From Phanerodontia chrysosporium (taxonomy: Eukaryota; Basidiomycota; Agaricomycetes; Polyporales; Phanerochaetaceae): 64,000 nt of DNA. The DNA is taken from contig MJGA01000004.1 in the NCBI GenBank assembly GCA_001910725.1, positions 1,488,001 through 1,552,000 of the forward strand, given 5' to 3'. The translations under genes and the position numbers were made by a program. The notes below the pieces were generated by a model that was not told the DNA's origin, searched no databases, and saw only the letters and a program-made list of their open reading frames with translations. Shown here piece after piece: positions 45,200 to 56,622 of the stretch (its first letter is position 1; each line of letters begins with the position of its first letter).

Positions 45200-46637
45200 A
45201 TGGCCGCTACGGGCATCTCCCAGTGGCTTTTCCCCGTCTCAGCCATCGTGGACTCGACGCCGAGCCGCACGACGTCTTCAATTTCCGTCGAGAAGGAGCT
45301 CTATGATCGCGCGCGAGGGGTGGAGTTTCTGTTCCGCATGGGAGTGACCCTTATCATGTACGTCCAGTGCCCACACCTCTGTGCAATATGCCATATCTTT
45401 TACGTGAAAAGTACAGGCCCTCGTCTGCGATGTACACCGCCGCGACGTGGTTCCACCGGTTTTACATGAGGTACTCCTTGGAGGATTATCACCGACAGGT
45501 AAGTTCCACGACCGGCATCAGGCATCCTGGGTCCTTCATGTGTCAACGCAGGATGTTGCAGCAGCGTGTATCTTTCTAGCGACAAAGACCGAGGAGTGCG
45601 CCCGCAAGCTCCGTGACGTCGCTAGGGTGTACTGCGCCAAGGTCCACGGCAGGAAGAACGTGGATGAAATCCCCGATGACAGCAAGGTGCGGCGCATGGT
45701 ATTAAGCACCAGAACGTGTCGTTCAACTTCGCCTGCAGGAGGTCCTCGAGAGCCAGACCGCCATTCTGCTGATGGAAGAAGTTCTTTTGGAGGCCTTGTG
45801 CTTCGACTTTAACGTCCCGACCCCGCACTCGGACCTGGTGGACCTCTTTGACGCGCAGCCCGAGGCTGCTGCTAAGCTCGAAGAGTACGCTTGGTCAATC
45901 GCGAACGACTCGTAAGTCCGTGCCTCTGTCATGCAGGACGTATGCTGACCGTGCCCCCTATTAGTTATCGTACGCCGCTATGTGTTCTGTACCCCTCGCG
46001 AATCATTGCGGCTGCTTGCTATATCCTCGCTCAGCAATGCCTTGATCCACCGAATGGATTGTCGTTGACAGCGAGGATAGCGTCACCCGCGCCTTCCGCC
46101 TCGCTCCCTACGCCTCCTTCCCACAAGCCAACCTGTCCCGAGTCTGCTCGCTTCGCCATAGACTTCTTCAAGTTTAATGAGATGGAGCTGTCCTCGTTGT
46201 CGGGTAAGCGTCACACAGTGCCCATCGTTTGAACGAAGACTCAAGTTGGTTTTCAGAGGCGTTGACTATTCTCCTTGAGTTCTACGCCGCGCAAGATATA
46301 CAGAACTCGGTAGAATGGGTCTCGCCGATCGCTACGGTGAGATGAGCCATCTTACCGTCCAACGACAAGCACTAACATACATTGATCTTAGATCGTGCCA
46401 CCAGACCCGCCAAGCCGTCGTGAAAAGTTATACCGACCGTTTGCTATGATGGCGCAAGGTATGCCAAGGGGGCAGTCCCAGCCAGCACCACCGGAGACAC
46501 CGTCCACAGAGAAGGCGGACGTTCCTAACGGAGGAGACGGTTCGAATGCACCCAAATCTGCGGCGAAGGGTTGGATACCCATCCGCGGGGAGGCTCAAAC
46601 TCCGGAAGAACACCCACAACGACCCGACCCGAACTAG
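45200..46637 (+). CDS. Cyclin of the transcriptional (K/T/L, Pch1-like) class
   Basis: Regulatory partner of a CDK9- or CTDK-type kinase that phosphorylates RNA polymerase II. Start MAATGISQWLFPVSAIVDST. The cyclin box runs from EKELYDRARGVEFLFRMGVT through SAMYTAATWFHRFYMRYSLE to DVAAACIFLATKTEECARKL and RDVARVYCAKVHGRKNVDEI. Helix continues with VLESQTAILLMEEVLLEALC and FDFNVPTPHSDLVDLF. The second cyclin fold holds PSRIIAAACYILAQQCLDPP and FAIDFFKFNEMELSSLS. TKTEE-x-x-RKL-RDV is diagnostic of transcription cyclins. The tail is Pro/Ser rich (GQSQPAPPETPSTEKADVPN). About six introns. Confidence 0.9.
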
Positions 46638-46859
46638 TCTACGAACGCTGTTCTTGGTTTCTATTACTGTGTATCTATATCTCTTGCTGTGTATCGCAAT
46701 GTCACTCGGACTTATCGCAACGTCACGCCGTGTCACCCTGCGGAACAAAAAGTGCATGAATCCGGCTACGGGCCCTATGACGCCGTAGACGATCTGCAAC
46801 ATGAGGAGTGCGTGTAATGGGGTGTCAGAGCACCGATGAGATAACGAGAGACACTCGGT

Positions 46860-48008
46860 CTACAGCTCGATCGTTTCTTTGTGCTTGAACTTCCGGCTCG
46901 CGCGATCTGCAGAGCGGAAACAGAATTGGTTCCCGTACAGGTGCAGTTCCATTCGCGGGAGGTCGAGAACGGTGCGGGTCGGAGGGTCCTGCGACGTCAT
47001 GCCTGGCTCGGATGGTACGGGGCTAGGCGTAGAGGGCCCAGGATTCGAGACCTGGGCCGAAGCGGACGTTGCGTAGAGGGGAACGGAAAACGCGAAGACC
47101 GAGTTCCTCTTCGGAACGACTAGTGACGCAAGTGAGCACAGAACCCCGGCACGCGTATGCACGACGCACGCTTGAGCTGATCCTTGGGGGTGACGATTTT
47201 GAACGCGTTCTCGGTCTCGAGGATGACGATGCCGGTGAGACCGACGAGCGAGGCGTTCTTGCTCTGCTTGACTGAGGCGCACAAAGGCAGTTAGCACAGG
47301 GCAGCGTGGCAGGCCGCGAGCCGTACCTGTGATCATCGCTCCTTCAAAGGCAGCTTTAATCAGCTTCGCGTGCATACCCGCTGCCTGCGTCTGGGCATGC
47401 TGCGTCGATCCGGACTCGGCGGGAGGGAGGTTGAGCAACTCCGACACGTACCCCATCCAGAGGTTGTGCATGGCCACGAAGAGCTCGAATCTTACCGGCG
47501 CCGCGTGTTCCTATCAGCTCCTCGACGTGCGAAAGCGGAAAGGGGATGCGACGCGCGCACCTTCGTTCCGACGGCGAGCCATTGTGAAGGCCCTTACGTC
47601 GGGCGGAGGTGTTGGGTATAACATCCGCGTCGGACCTTTTCCTGCTCGCCGCGCGCCTGGCCCTTTTCTCCTCGCGCAGGGCTTTGAGCTTGTTTTCGCG
47701 GACGGGCTGGTCGAGGAGGATCTGGCGCCCCTGGACGCGGCTCGCGTAGACGCGGGCGCCGTCTACGTTGCGGGCGAGGTTGCTCTTGACATACTCTGGC
47801 GTGAAGGGGGTCTCGCTGTTGAGCCTGACGCGTGGCTTGCGGCCATTGTTCAGTGAGGGTGCTCCGGAGGTGAGGGAGGCTCGGCGCTCACGCTGGGAGG
47901 CGGCGGGGCGGTGTAGATGTCGGTGGCTGCTGCCTTGCGCCTGGAGCACGCTGGTCAGGACAGCGTCGGGCGGGCGAAAGAGAGAGAAAGAGACCCGGCG
48001 TAGTACAT
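46860..48008 (-). CDS. POP4: RNase P/MRP protein subunit Pop4 (Rpp29)
   Basis: Shared protein of nucleolar RNase P and RNase MRP, acting in tRNA 5' maturation and rRNA processing. The Rpp29 fold is clear in the C-terminal half: FVAMHNLWMGYVSELLNLPP, HAKLIKAAFEGAMI, NASLVGLTGIVILETENAFK, VPKRNSVFAFSVPLYAT and LHLYGNQFCFRSADRASRKF, ending KHKETIEL. The N-terminal exon gives TPFTPEYVKSNLARNVDGAR, VYASRVQGRQILLDQPVREN and a basic stretch. The start is inferred as MYYAG at 48008, followed by DIYTAPPPP; joining it to the next part, and joining the basic exon to the FVAMHNLW exon near 47530-47560, both need one base more than is present. Identity certain, 5' structure not. Confidence 0.88.
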
Positions 48009-49969
48009 TGTCGGCGGCGTGGTGATGGTGGTGTGCGGAGAAGAGGACGTGGACCTTTCGGGGCGATCGGCGGCTGATTCCGTGGAAGAAAGGCACGAAA
48101 TGCGGAGGCGGGGCCAATTGAGTCCCCCGCCGTCGTAACGTAACGCTTCTCCTGCGCTGCTCCCAGCACCGCCGCATGCCCATATTTGTCAGGTATCCTA
48201 GATCGCAGACACACACCACCCCAGCCCGCCCCCGACGGCACCCCTCATCCGTCGGCACAGCGCACATCGATGGCCTCGCTGCCTGCCCGCTGTTCGTCCG
48301 TATGTTTTGCCGTCCCAGACACTGCCCGTGTCGAAACAAACACAAAATGAAAACACGGAAAACATCACAGTCGCCCTGCTAGCGCACGATCGCAAGCGAT
48401 GCACAGTGCGGCACGCCGCCAGCTGCTGCCATCCCCTTCGGCCCCGATCTCAACGCGCGGTCGGCATGCCCGTCCCAGCCAAGTGGCACCGACTGCGGCG
48501 AATGCGCCTCGCCGCACGCCCACGTCGTACCATGCCCTTCACGTCCATCGCGACGCGCCTCCCCCGTTGCTTCTAGCAACGTCCGGTCGCCTCAGATGCC
48601 TGCTGCCTTCCTCCTCTTCATCGCGGCCCATTCCGCCACCATTCCTCCGGTCAGGGCACTCACTTGTAATGTATCCATTTACTACTGATGGCCGTGCTGC
48701 ATTTGGCGTTCTACTTCCACACAATAATCATCTGATCCTTGGAGAAGCAGTACGAACGAGGCGTGTTTCGGAACCACCATTCTCTGCGCTGGTGAGCTCC
48801 GCAGAGCTGCTCTCTTATCTTCCAACCCATCTGATATTCCTCCTGCCAGTTGTCACCGTCCCGCTTCGCGGTATGGCGACATCGTGGCACGGTACGGCGG
48901 TACCTCCTCTATCGCCTTACAGATCCATCTCCAAGATCGAACGTTTTCCAGAACGCTCCTGCCTCCTCGCCTCTCGTCTCTGCACCAAGGCAATGTCGCT
49001 GCCGATTCCAACCCTTCGCGGGTAATGATGCCGCCTGCGCCCGCTGCCGTTACGCGGGGATCCTGGAGCTGCACACGGGGCCATACAGCGGTGGCAGTCA
49101 CTGCTTGGGCGCGATGGCACTTTCGGTAAATAGCTATGCGAATCTCCGGATAGGCCTGACGCTGACCACTCGACCGCTGCCCAGTCCCGGCCAGAGAACA
49201 ATGCACGCCCTTCTCCTCGTCCCGGTCGCACCGCTGTGCGGCCTCTGAGGGCTTCTCCCACACACCTCTGGTCGCCCCCCTCTCGTAAGTTCATGGGCAC
49301 AAGGTTTGAATCAGGCCGGCCTGCGCCTCGCTCCACTCTTCAGGCTCCTTGGCCCTGCACGTGTCTGTGCTCACGCGCTTTCTATAGTCTCTCACCCGCT
49401 GCGTCTTATCTTACGGCCTGTGCTGCCTCCTTTAATATATTTCTTCGGGCTAGAAGACTGTAATCACCGTTGACATCTACCCGGACGCAGCCCGGCCGCT
49501 CTCCCATCTCCAAGCACCACGACCACCACCGCCCCCTGCCACACGCCCGCGAGAAAACGACCCTGCTATCGCACCCGTTTTTTTCTAGGCCTCGACTGCC
49601 GATGACGAACACCACGCTCTCACCCATGGCTGGGTTTTTAGGCTTTGTAGCCGAGGAGGTTCACTCCGGGTAGCGGTCTGGCCAAGGCAGTCTGAACGGT
49701 TTTGTGGCCGCAGATCGTCGCAGGGCAGGCGCGCAACCGAGGCCTGCGGCCCATTCAGTCGGGTGTGGCAGGGCGGCATGAATTTGAGGACGGACGATCA
49801 CATTACAGTCTACTATCCCGAACGCATGGCTCGGATACATATGACGAAAGGGTGAGTTCTACATAACGTTACACGGCGCGGGTCGTCCTGAATAGTGTCT
49901 ACAGGGGGGTAACAAGTGTACAACAGACGGGCGGCGGGGGACGGAGCACAGAGTCCAGACGGAAGAAGG
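48009..49969. other. Gene-poor GC-rich interval
   Basis: Nearly 2 kb without a supported gene. Several overlapping 60-200-codon frames exist on both strands but have low-complexity Arg/Pro/Ser composition and no recognisable splice or domain pattern. The left end should hold the Pop4 promoter. I cannot exclude another many-exon small gene like the one that follows. Confidence 0.35.
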
Positions 49970-50580
49970 TTACGGGGGCGGAGGGAACTTGACGTTTGCA
50001 TACTTGGAAGCGGCGCCGGTAGGCTGGCGGCCAGATGCGATGCAGGACGGGCAGTAGTCGTCTATGACGGGAGCTGTCGTGACGTCAGCCTCTGTGCCCG
50101 CGCCCCGGGGCGGTCCAGGTGGGCTTCCACTCACTAATAGACTCTGGGAACTGTCGACTGAAGGAGGCCAGGCGCAAGCTCTCGTCAGCCGGGCGCGTGC
50201 AAGAACGAAGAGGGGCGGGCGGGCCGCGACGCACTACTGCCAGCAGGTCTCGGTGCAGCGCGGCGGCACACAGTTGCTCGGGTGGCAGGTACTGAACTTG
50301 CAGTACCGGTCATCACACTGGACCTAGTACAACACCCGGTCTGATGAGCGCTGCTGCGTTTCGTCGGTGGCGCGGGAGCGGGACTGCCTCACCAGGTCGT
50401 CGGGCTGCACAGCGTGCTATGTCAGGCGCAGATGTGCAGTGGAGAGAAAGGCGCGTACGAGGTCGAGGTAGTGGTTGCAGCGCCTGTAGTGGTTCCGGAC
50501 GCTGGAGCAAGTCGGGAAAGTCAGCGGTGGCGTCCGGGAGCCAGGCGAGCGGGGAGCCCTCACCGTCGCCAGTGACACAT
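49970..50580 (-). CDS. Small cysteine-rich basidiomycete protein 2 (five-exon, hidden)
   Basis: Assembled by hand from exons 50580-50564, 50501-50459, 50323-50238, 50157-50135 and 50073-49970. They sum to 273 nt and stay in frame (90 residues). The product reads MCHWRRVRNHYRRCNHYLDL, VQCDDRYCKFSTCHPSNC, VPPRCTETCWHRQFPES and VIDDYCPSCIASGRQPTG, ending KFPPPP. CDDRYCKFSTCHPSNC and CTETCWHRQFPE match, from memory, a widespread agaricomycete small-protein pattern. Cys/His spacing suggests zinc binding; no signal peptide. No exon exceeds 104 nt, so open-frame scans miss it. It is related in layout to the gene at 41970. Function unknown. Confidence 0.82.
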
Positions 50581-51737
50581 CGAAAAAAGGACAAGAAAGT
50601 ATGTACAAGGAGAAAAGGTATGTACAGGAAAGCGAAGGGCTGGGAGTGTGGTTGACAGCCCAGCCGTCGCCAGCTGCTCTTATAGGTTTCAGAGCAGCTC
50701 GACAAAACGAGTCGGTCGCTATAAAATTCTGGGACATAAACTGGTCTGCCAGCCGGAACTCTCTTCGATAACATCACGCATCGGGCCGTTCTCAACGTTC
50801 ATGTCTTGTTCCAGCAAATCAAGATGGGCGCGTCGGAGTATGGTCTTTGCATACACGAGGAGGGGCAAGTGTGCGTCCTCGTAGAAGGTGTTATCGAGAA
50901 ATGATCGGGGTCTGTACCCTCCAGTCTGGTTCACTTTGGCCGTATCACGCTTACTTCGAGATCTTAAAGCTAAAACGTTAAATCCCAGGCTGACGCAGTG
51001 GCCGGACATGCGCACGCGCAAGCGGCTCGAGCTGACGCATATCGCGGCCGAGCGCGCACGAGAAACCTCCTCGCGAAGGAAAACGAGCACGCCTCGGACG
51101 TCAAATTCGCGCTTTGAAAACTCACCGAACCCACGAATTTTAGGCTGATCGGTTTTCCAGCGGAGGCCCGCGCTTGTGATTTGCGGATCTTCAACAGTCT
51201 GCGAACGGTGCCGCCACCCGCCGCAGCGCGCGCTGCACAAGGGCCGTGACGCTTCCTCGATCGAGCGTCTCGATAGTGCGTTCTCTCCCCGTCGATGGCC
51301 TCGAAAGGGAATCCTTTGTTGGTCGCTCCGTCGGGGGCATGGGGATAGGCTCACGGTTTCGGAGTCGTCCTCGGGAGCTTCGCAGTCCGCGCGCGAGGGG
51401 CGAGATTGCGATGTTATCGATCAACTGGCCCGCGGCAACTCCCCAAGGAGACCGTTCAGGTACCTTCTCGCGCGAAGAGGTGTGACACCCGTTGCTCGTC
51501 GTCGGCCGCGTGTTGCGCGCACGGATCGGTGGGGCGGTTCATGAGCTATTTTCCCCAGGCGACCTCGGGGGGCGTGGGCTGAGTCGCTCGTGCAGATCAG
51601 TCAAGCCGACGCGCACCAGACGGCGGCCAAATCGTGCACACGTGGGTGAACTGGTCTGCCTCAGGGCACAGAATTCAAGAAGGTTATCGCGAACTCTATC
51701 GAGATCTTTCGGACGGCCCATCATGCAGATTCTTCCG
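50581..51737. other. Intergenic, one weak open frame
   Basis: About 1.15 kb between the Cys-rich gene and the 3' end of eIF2B-alpha. A minus-strand frame at 50719-51354 ends in a stretch with protein-like composition (LPLLVYAKTILRRAHLDLLE), but the rest is Arg/Ser rich and I find no supporting splice sites or family. I do not call it. Confidence 0.35.
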
Positions 51738-53251
51738 TCATGCTGCGAACATCCCCACCAAGTACTGACTCACTCCCTGTCGTCACCGTCAACAACGACG
51801 TCAGCAATCAACACCGGAAGTCTGTGCCGCTAAGTCTACTTACTTCTGGCGTCAGAATCCCCACGTCCGAGAACACAAGCGAGATCAGATCAGGGCTAAT
51901 AGAGAGCAGATTCCGTCAGTGCACCACAGCCGCGTGAAATAGCGACGGCTTACCGAGTATAATCCACTCGAGGGTTGCATTCTAGTTGGATCATGGTCAT
52001 CACCCTATCTTTCGCCGCATGCAGCAGCTGCTCAGTGAGATACTTTCCGTCGCCGGACGAAGGGAGTTTTTCGGGAGAAGTTCCGGAATCTTGATCGTGC
52101 GCTTCCGGGTTTAGTGGAGTAAGGACAGGGAATGATAATGTGTTCGGCGTGTGTGTGGGCAGGTCGTATTGCGAAAGCGGGAAGTGGCGATGAAATTTAA
52201 AGCTTCCGGAAGAGGTCGGTGAGCCGATGCTAAACCCGGTTTCCGCACTCGGGAGACGTACCTCTCGGCCAAGGCGTAGAAGGGCTTGCGCGCGGCGTGA
52301 GCGAGGATGGCTATCTGATTGCTGCCCACGGCGTTGATCAGCCCGCCGCTCTCGACCACAGCCTCGGATCCCACGAGAATGAAGTCGACGCGGTCCATGA
52401 CATAGGCCACAGCGGAGTCTAGAACGACCGTGCAGGGGATGCCGGCCTCGATGAGTTCCGCGTAGGTCATCAATCTGCGACCCATTCGTCAGTCACCCCG
52501 TGCATCATGAGCATGGAGGCGTACCCGCGGCCGTTGGGTCGAGCTTCGGTGACGTAGACTGATATGCGCTTCGTTTTGTGCGCATGGAGGAGGGCGGTCA
52601 TCACCACGCGCGAGTACGAGTGTGTTAGAATCTAGGGAAATTAAAGCGCGACGGATGTCGTCAACTGCGCTATCTGCAAGGGTCCGTGAGAATACTTGCC
52701 ACCGAGTCGTCTTTTATGAAGTCCAATACGGATTCGGCGATCTTGTCACGGTACCCCATGGCCTCGGCCACATACTTGCGGCCCTCTGCCTGGAGCTCCT
52801 TTTTGAGTGCAGGGACGGTCTGTAAGGGATCTGCGTCAACGCAGGGCCACATAGAATGAGCGGGCAAGTCAGGGCTCACGTCTGCCGCATGGGGGAACAA
52901 AGTTATGAACGCCAGAAAGAGGTCGCACCCTACTGAGGCGCAGAGGCGGTTAGGACCGCTTCGCATTATCGTCTCGCTTGCATCCCTGAGCTCTTGCACA
53001 AGCTCTGCTGTGGTCTCGGCTGTGGACACGTCATTAGGGTGGACGCGCAGCGCGGTCTAGACGGCTACGAACCCTCTGATATGTCGAGGAGGTCAGTAAG
53101 GGTGCGGATAGCCGCAAGGTGCTGAGAGATCTAGACCGAGGAGAAGAGGCTTAGCCATCTTCGTGAAGAAGTGTAGCTGACTTGCCTTGGGGTCCTTGAG
53201 GTTCTGTTTGAACAGGGTGGCTGCGGCCTCGAGCACGCGGGAGCTGGTCAT
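51738..53251 (-). CDS. GCN3: Translation initiation factor eIF2B subunit alpha
   Basis: Regulatory subunit of the eIF2B guanine-nucleotide exchange complex, which senses phosphorylated eIF2. Start MTSSRVLEAAATLFKQNLKD (53251). Next come HLAAIRTLTDLLDIS, LVQELRDASETIMRSGPNRL and ASVGCDLFLAFITLFPHAAD. KKELQAEGRKYVAEAMGYRD and AESVLDFIKDDSVASIL follow, then THSYSRVVMTALLHAHKTKR and ISVYVTEARPNGRGY. The Rossmann-like core is intact: TYAELIEAGIPCTVVLDSAV, DRVDFILVGSEAVVESGGLI and GSNQIAILAHAARKPFYALA. SFKFHRHFPLSQYDLP, NPRVDYTRPDLISLVFSDVG, ILTPEGVSQYLVGMFAA close the protein. Introns at about 52816-52878, 51906-51971 and 51772-51837 are clean. About nine exons. Very secure. Confidence 0.95.
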
Positions 53252-54828
53252 GGTAAAGAGACGGAGAAGATTCTCTGTCTAGAGCGGCGTAGCAGTGCTT
53301 CTAGACTGTCAGCTGCTGGTCGTGCAAACGCTGACGACGAAACAACGGACCAAGCACGATGTGAACCTGGTGGTAGCAGCGTTTGAAGGTGGCCACAACG
53401 GCGCGGTAGTGGAAAGCAGGACGGAGCGCGGCAGGGCGTGACTCGGGGAGGGCGGCGTGACAAAATGATCGGCGATCAGAGATCTGTGCGCTTTGCCGCA
53501 CCATGTTCCCAGAGAGGTAACAGATGTCGTTCGAAGATGGAGGGGCATGCATGTGGTTCGAGACTCGCGTATGTGACACAGTTTCGACCGTGGAACGCAG
53601 ACGAGCGGCCGCGTCCTGGCGATGCTCTGTCTGCAGTCGAGTGCTGCACGCTCGAAGCGCTTTGATATATTATTATTCACAAGATCGCCGATTGCCAAAT
53701 GCGCCACAGTGCACAAGTCTTTCCAGATCAGTTGAAGCATCCGTGCCTTCACTGGTGTTCGACCACTGCAGGCAGCCGGCTGGGAAATTGATCCATCCGA
53801 TAAATGAGCCTGCAATCGTACATACGCGTACACACCAGCCCATATGTGCCCAGCATCACGCCACGACGACCACTGCCCTGCGCCGCCCGACACCACCCGC
53901 GCGACCCTGCCCCGCCTCAGGCTTGCTGGCAACAGGACAAAAGCTGTGTGTGTCATCCGCGCCGTCCAGCCGCCGCCGCCGCCCGACCGAGACCTGGCGA
54001 GCGGTCGCACAGTCCCCCGTCGGTACAGAATTTGTGGGGAGGCCAACAACGGTCGCGAGCTTCGACTTCGAGCGGGCCGCCTCGTCGCCCGAGAGTCTCG
54101 GCGGCAGCGGGCGGGCCCTTGTCCAGGAAAGGATATGTTGTTCGTTGGCCTGGGATCGTCGCCAAGGAGACTAGGGCCAGCTCGCCCGTCCGCCGCCTGC
54201 ACGTCATCGACCAAGGGACTCGCCCCCGTGGGAATCAGCCCAACCGAGACTTACCCACCCGGCGCTTCCTGCCCCAGCGAGCAACTCCGACCACACTCCG
54301 ACGCACCGCCCGCCTGCGGACTCGCCCTCGAGTCTGTTCTCCGCCTCGAGGCCCGCGTCCGGGAATTAGCACATGGCCGTATATGGACTTAGATGCAAAA
54401 ATTACCTCCCTTCGGCGTCGAAACACGTTCCGTGTTTGCGCCGCGTACAAACCCGGTCCAACCCAAATGAGGCCGACGCCGGAAGCATCGCAACCCGCCA
54501 GGACCGATTTGTGTCCCAGGCACCACCTCCCGTTCCCCAAAAAGCCCACAAAATAATGCGCTTCGTCTCGCACCTCTTCTGAACGTCGCACAACACTCCT
54601 CACGAGCACCAGTCCCCGCCCAGCAGCGACACACGCCCCGCCGTGTCCCTCGCATCAACTCACACCCGCTCCCGCACGCTCAGGTAAGGCACCTCGATCA
54701 CACCGTTGCGCTCGCCCTTGCGCTTCGTGTTCCTCTGCCGTGGCTCACACATGTCCGCCTGCAGGCCGTAAGACCTTCCAAAAGACTGTTCTCCGTCCCT
54801 CTGTGTCCTCCCGACCATTCTCACCCAT
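53252..54828. other. Intergenic, about 1.6 kb
   Basis: Overlapping 180-300-codon frames cover this GC-rich stretch on both strands in several frames at once, with Arg/Pro/Ser-rich, repetitive composition. That is typical of chance open frames in GC-rich DNA. I find no domain, signal peptide or consistent splice pattern. The left end should hold the eIF2B-alpha promoter. Confidence 0.4.
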
Positions 54829-55437
54829 ATGCCGACATCACGTCCCGAGGTCTTCTTCTGCTGCAACGTCGCCCAGATCGACAACTGGGCGACACGCACC
54901 GGCATTCCCTTGACATCAGCAGAAGCGCTGGGAATGAACTACCGGCGTGCGCGCGACTGGATGCTCCGCATCAAGCACGAGCTCGTCGCGCACCACGGCT
55001 GGCGCGACGTCTCGCCGCCAGACCCCAAGCTGCTCTTCGACATAGAGACTCCCTACCCAGGCTTCCCGCTCCGCCCCAATCTCCGTCTGCACGTCCCAGC
55101 GCACGCGACCACCTTCTTCGCGCCAGACCGACGCGTGCAGTGGGAGATGGTCTTCCACAGCGGCACCTTCCACCTCCTCCGCCACACCGTCCAGCCACTC
55201 AGCGACCTCTTCAACCTCCTCCAGTGTCTGCTCACCGGCATGTTCCAGCTCGTCATGGAAGAAGACCTTCCCGGTGGCGCCGTGCGCACCATCCGCGCGT
55301 TGCCTCCCGGGGACTGGGTCGCCGCCCACGAGTCTGAGCTTGTCAGGATATTCGGGCCCGCAAACCACAAACAGCTCCTCCGTGCCGCGAGCGACACGCG
55401 CATCGCGTTCAAGTGCGAACCTGTGTCTGGCATGTGA
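54829..55437 (+). CDS. Intronless protein of unknown function
   Basis: Single uninterrupted frame of 202 residues from MPTSRPEVFFCCNVAQIDNW to KCEPVSGM. Composition is that of a folded soluble protein: NYRRARDWMLRIKHELVAHH, PDPKLLFDIETPYPGFPLRP, RVQWEMVFHSGTFHLLRHTV and LFNLLQCLLTGMFQLVMEED. Strong third-position GC preference supports coding. No signal peptide or membrane segment. I do not recognise a family. Lack of introns is unusual for this window and may mean a young gene, a retrocopy or a transferred gene; none of these can be shown here. Confidence 0.65.
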   Translation: MPTSRPEVFFCCNVAQIDNWATRTGIPLTSAEALGMNYRRARDWMLRIKHELVAHHGWRDVSPPDPKLLFDIETPYPGFPLRPNLRLHVPAHATTFFAPDRRVQWEMVFHSGTFHLLRHTVQPLSDLFNLLQCLLTGMFQLVMEEDLPGGAVRTIRALPPGDWVAAHESELVRIFGPANHKQLLRAASDTRIAFKCEPVSGM

Positions 55438-56622
55438 AAGTGCGGGACGCATACACCCACGAAAAAAAATTGTCTGGCCGGCTGGTCCCGCCGCAATCCA
55501 TGGAGTCTACTACTTTCGCGCTCAAATGGAGATGGATTTCCGTGTGACTGCTGCCCTCTGGTCGTCTTGTAAGCTCTTTCTGCCATTCGTTACCTATGCT
55601 ATACCTCTTGCTGCTCTGGGCTCGGATATCTCATTCGCATTAATGAACTTAGAGTCGTAGTAATTGCTATCGTAGAGTCGGACTCTTTCTCTCGTGCTCG
55701 CGCTCATTTTGCTCTTCTCTGGCTCGCATTCGTATTCATATGTCTGTACCCGCATATAATTGTGCCTCTGGAGTTTTCGTCTATCGTAGTACACAATCAT
55801 ATGTACATTGCTATTGCTCGGCGGCATTTGAGGGGGAGCCGACAACCTAAAGAGGCCGCGAAGTCACGAAAGTTGCCGCGGGAGCACAAGGCACATGAGC
55901 GAATATGGAGCGGTCAGAGGTGGCAACAGGCGGTGTGCGGTCCGTTGGGAGCCATTCAGTAGGGCAAAACATCGAGCGACATGAGCCCGCCAGGGCCGGC
56001 ACGAGGAGCCACACGCAAAAATCAGGGGCTGTCGACAGGATTGTACGAAGGGTTCCGTGCGCGTGGGGCAGCCGGAAAAGGCTCGTGGGGGCACGTTGTG
56101 GCGCAGCGCGGGGGGCGTGCCCAACGCGTGCCCGACACTAGTGCGCGGTGCCGGCCGTCTGCATTCGGCGCGGAGCGCGGCCAGGGCAGAGGGGTCCGCA
56201 TGAGCGACGTCTTACGGCACCTGCGGAGGCCTGCAGGTGCGTTCTGTCGCACTAGAGCAGCGGCACGCCCGATCCCAGCAGCAGCAAGCAGCAGCCAGCG
56301 CGCGAGTCGGGGAAGTCCTGTGCCTGCTCGCCCGATCGTGTGAGAGATCGTTCGTGGTACGTACCGGAGAGGCAGTGCAACGTGCGAGATTCCCTCTGTC
56401 TGCACTCGAGCTCTACGTGGCGATTCTTTTGCAGGTGTCGCGCGCACGATGTCGCTCTCCCAGCGAGAGGCTCGCGGGAAAGCCAGGAGTGACGGCGCTG
56501 TAACACCACGCGTGCCCAGATCACGTGCATGTCACAAGCACTAGCGTCACACGTGCAGCCAGTGTTGCAAGCTCTCGAACCGAACCTGCACTCATTCCGC
56601 TGCGCTCGTTAATTTCCCGGGC
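55438..56622. other. Intergenic, promoter side of the XMAP215 gene
   Basis: About 1.2 kb, no supported gene. An A-rich run (AAAAAAAA near 55460) follows the orphan stop. An AT-rich segment 55600-55800 turns into GC-rich sequence toward the XMAP215 start. A purine-rich ATGAGCG-type tract near 55880-56100 has no recognisable feature. Confidence 0.4.

Noticed and set aside
50719..51354. 211-codon minus-strand frame downstream of eIF2B-alpha
   Set aside because: Only its last 60 residues look protein-like. No family, no splice support and mixed composition elsewhere.
52816..52878. Apparent insertion in eIF2B-alpha (SPDLPAHSMWPC...)
   Set aside because: The extra residues are translation of an intron with GTGAGC donor and TTACAG acceptor; removing it gives the normal family sequence.
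53309..54556. Overlapping open frames of 180-301 codons on both strands
   Set aside because: They overlap in several frames, are Arg/Pro/Ser rich, and show no domain, signal peptide or splice pattern. GC-rich DNA gives such frames by chance.
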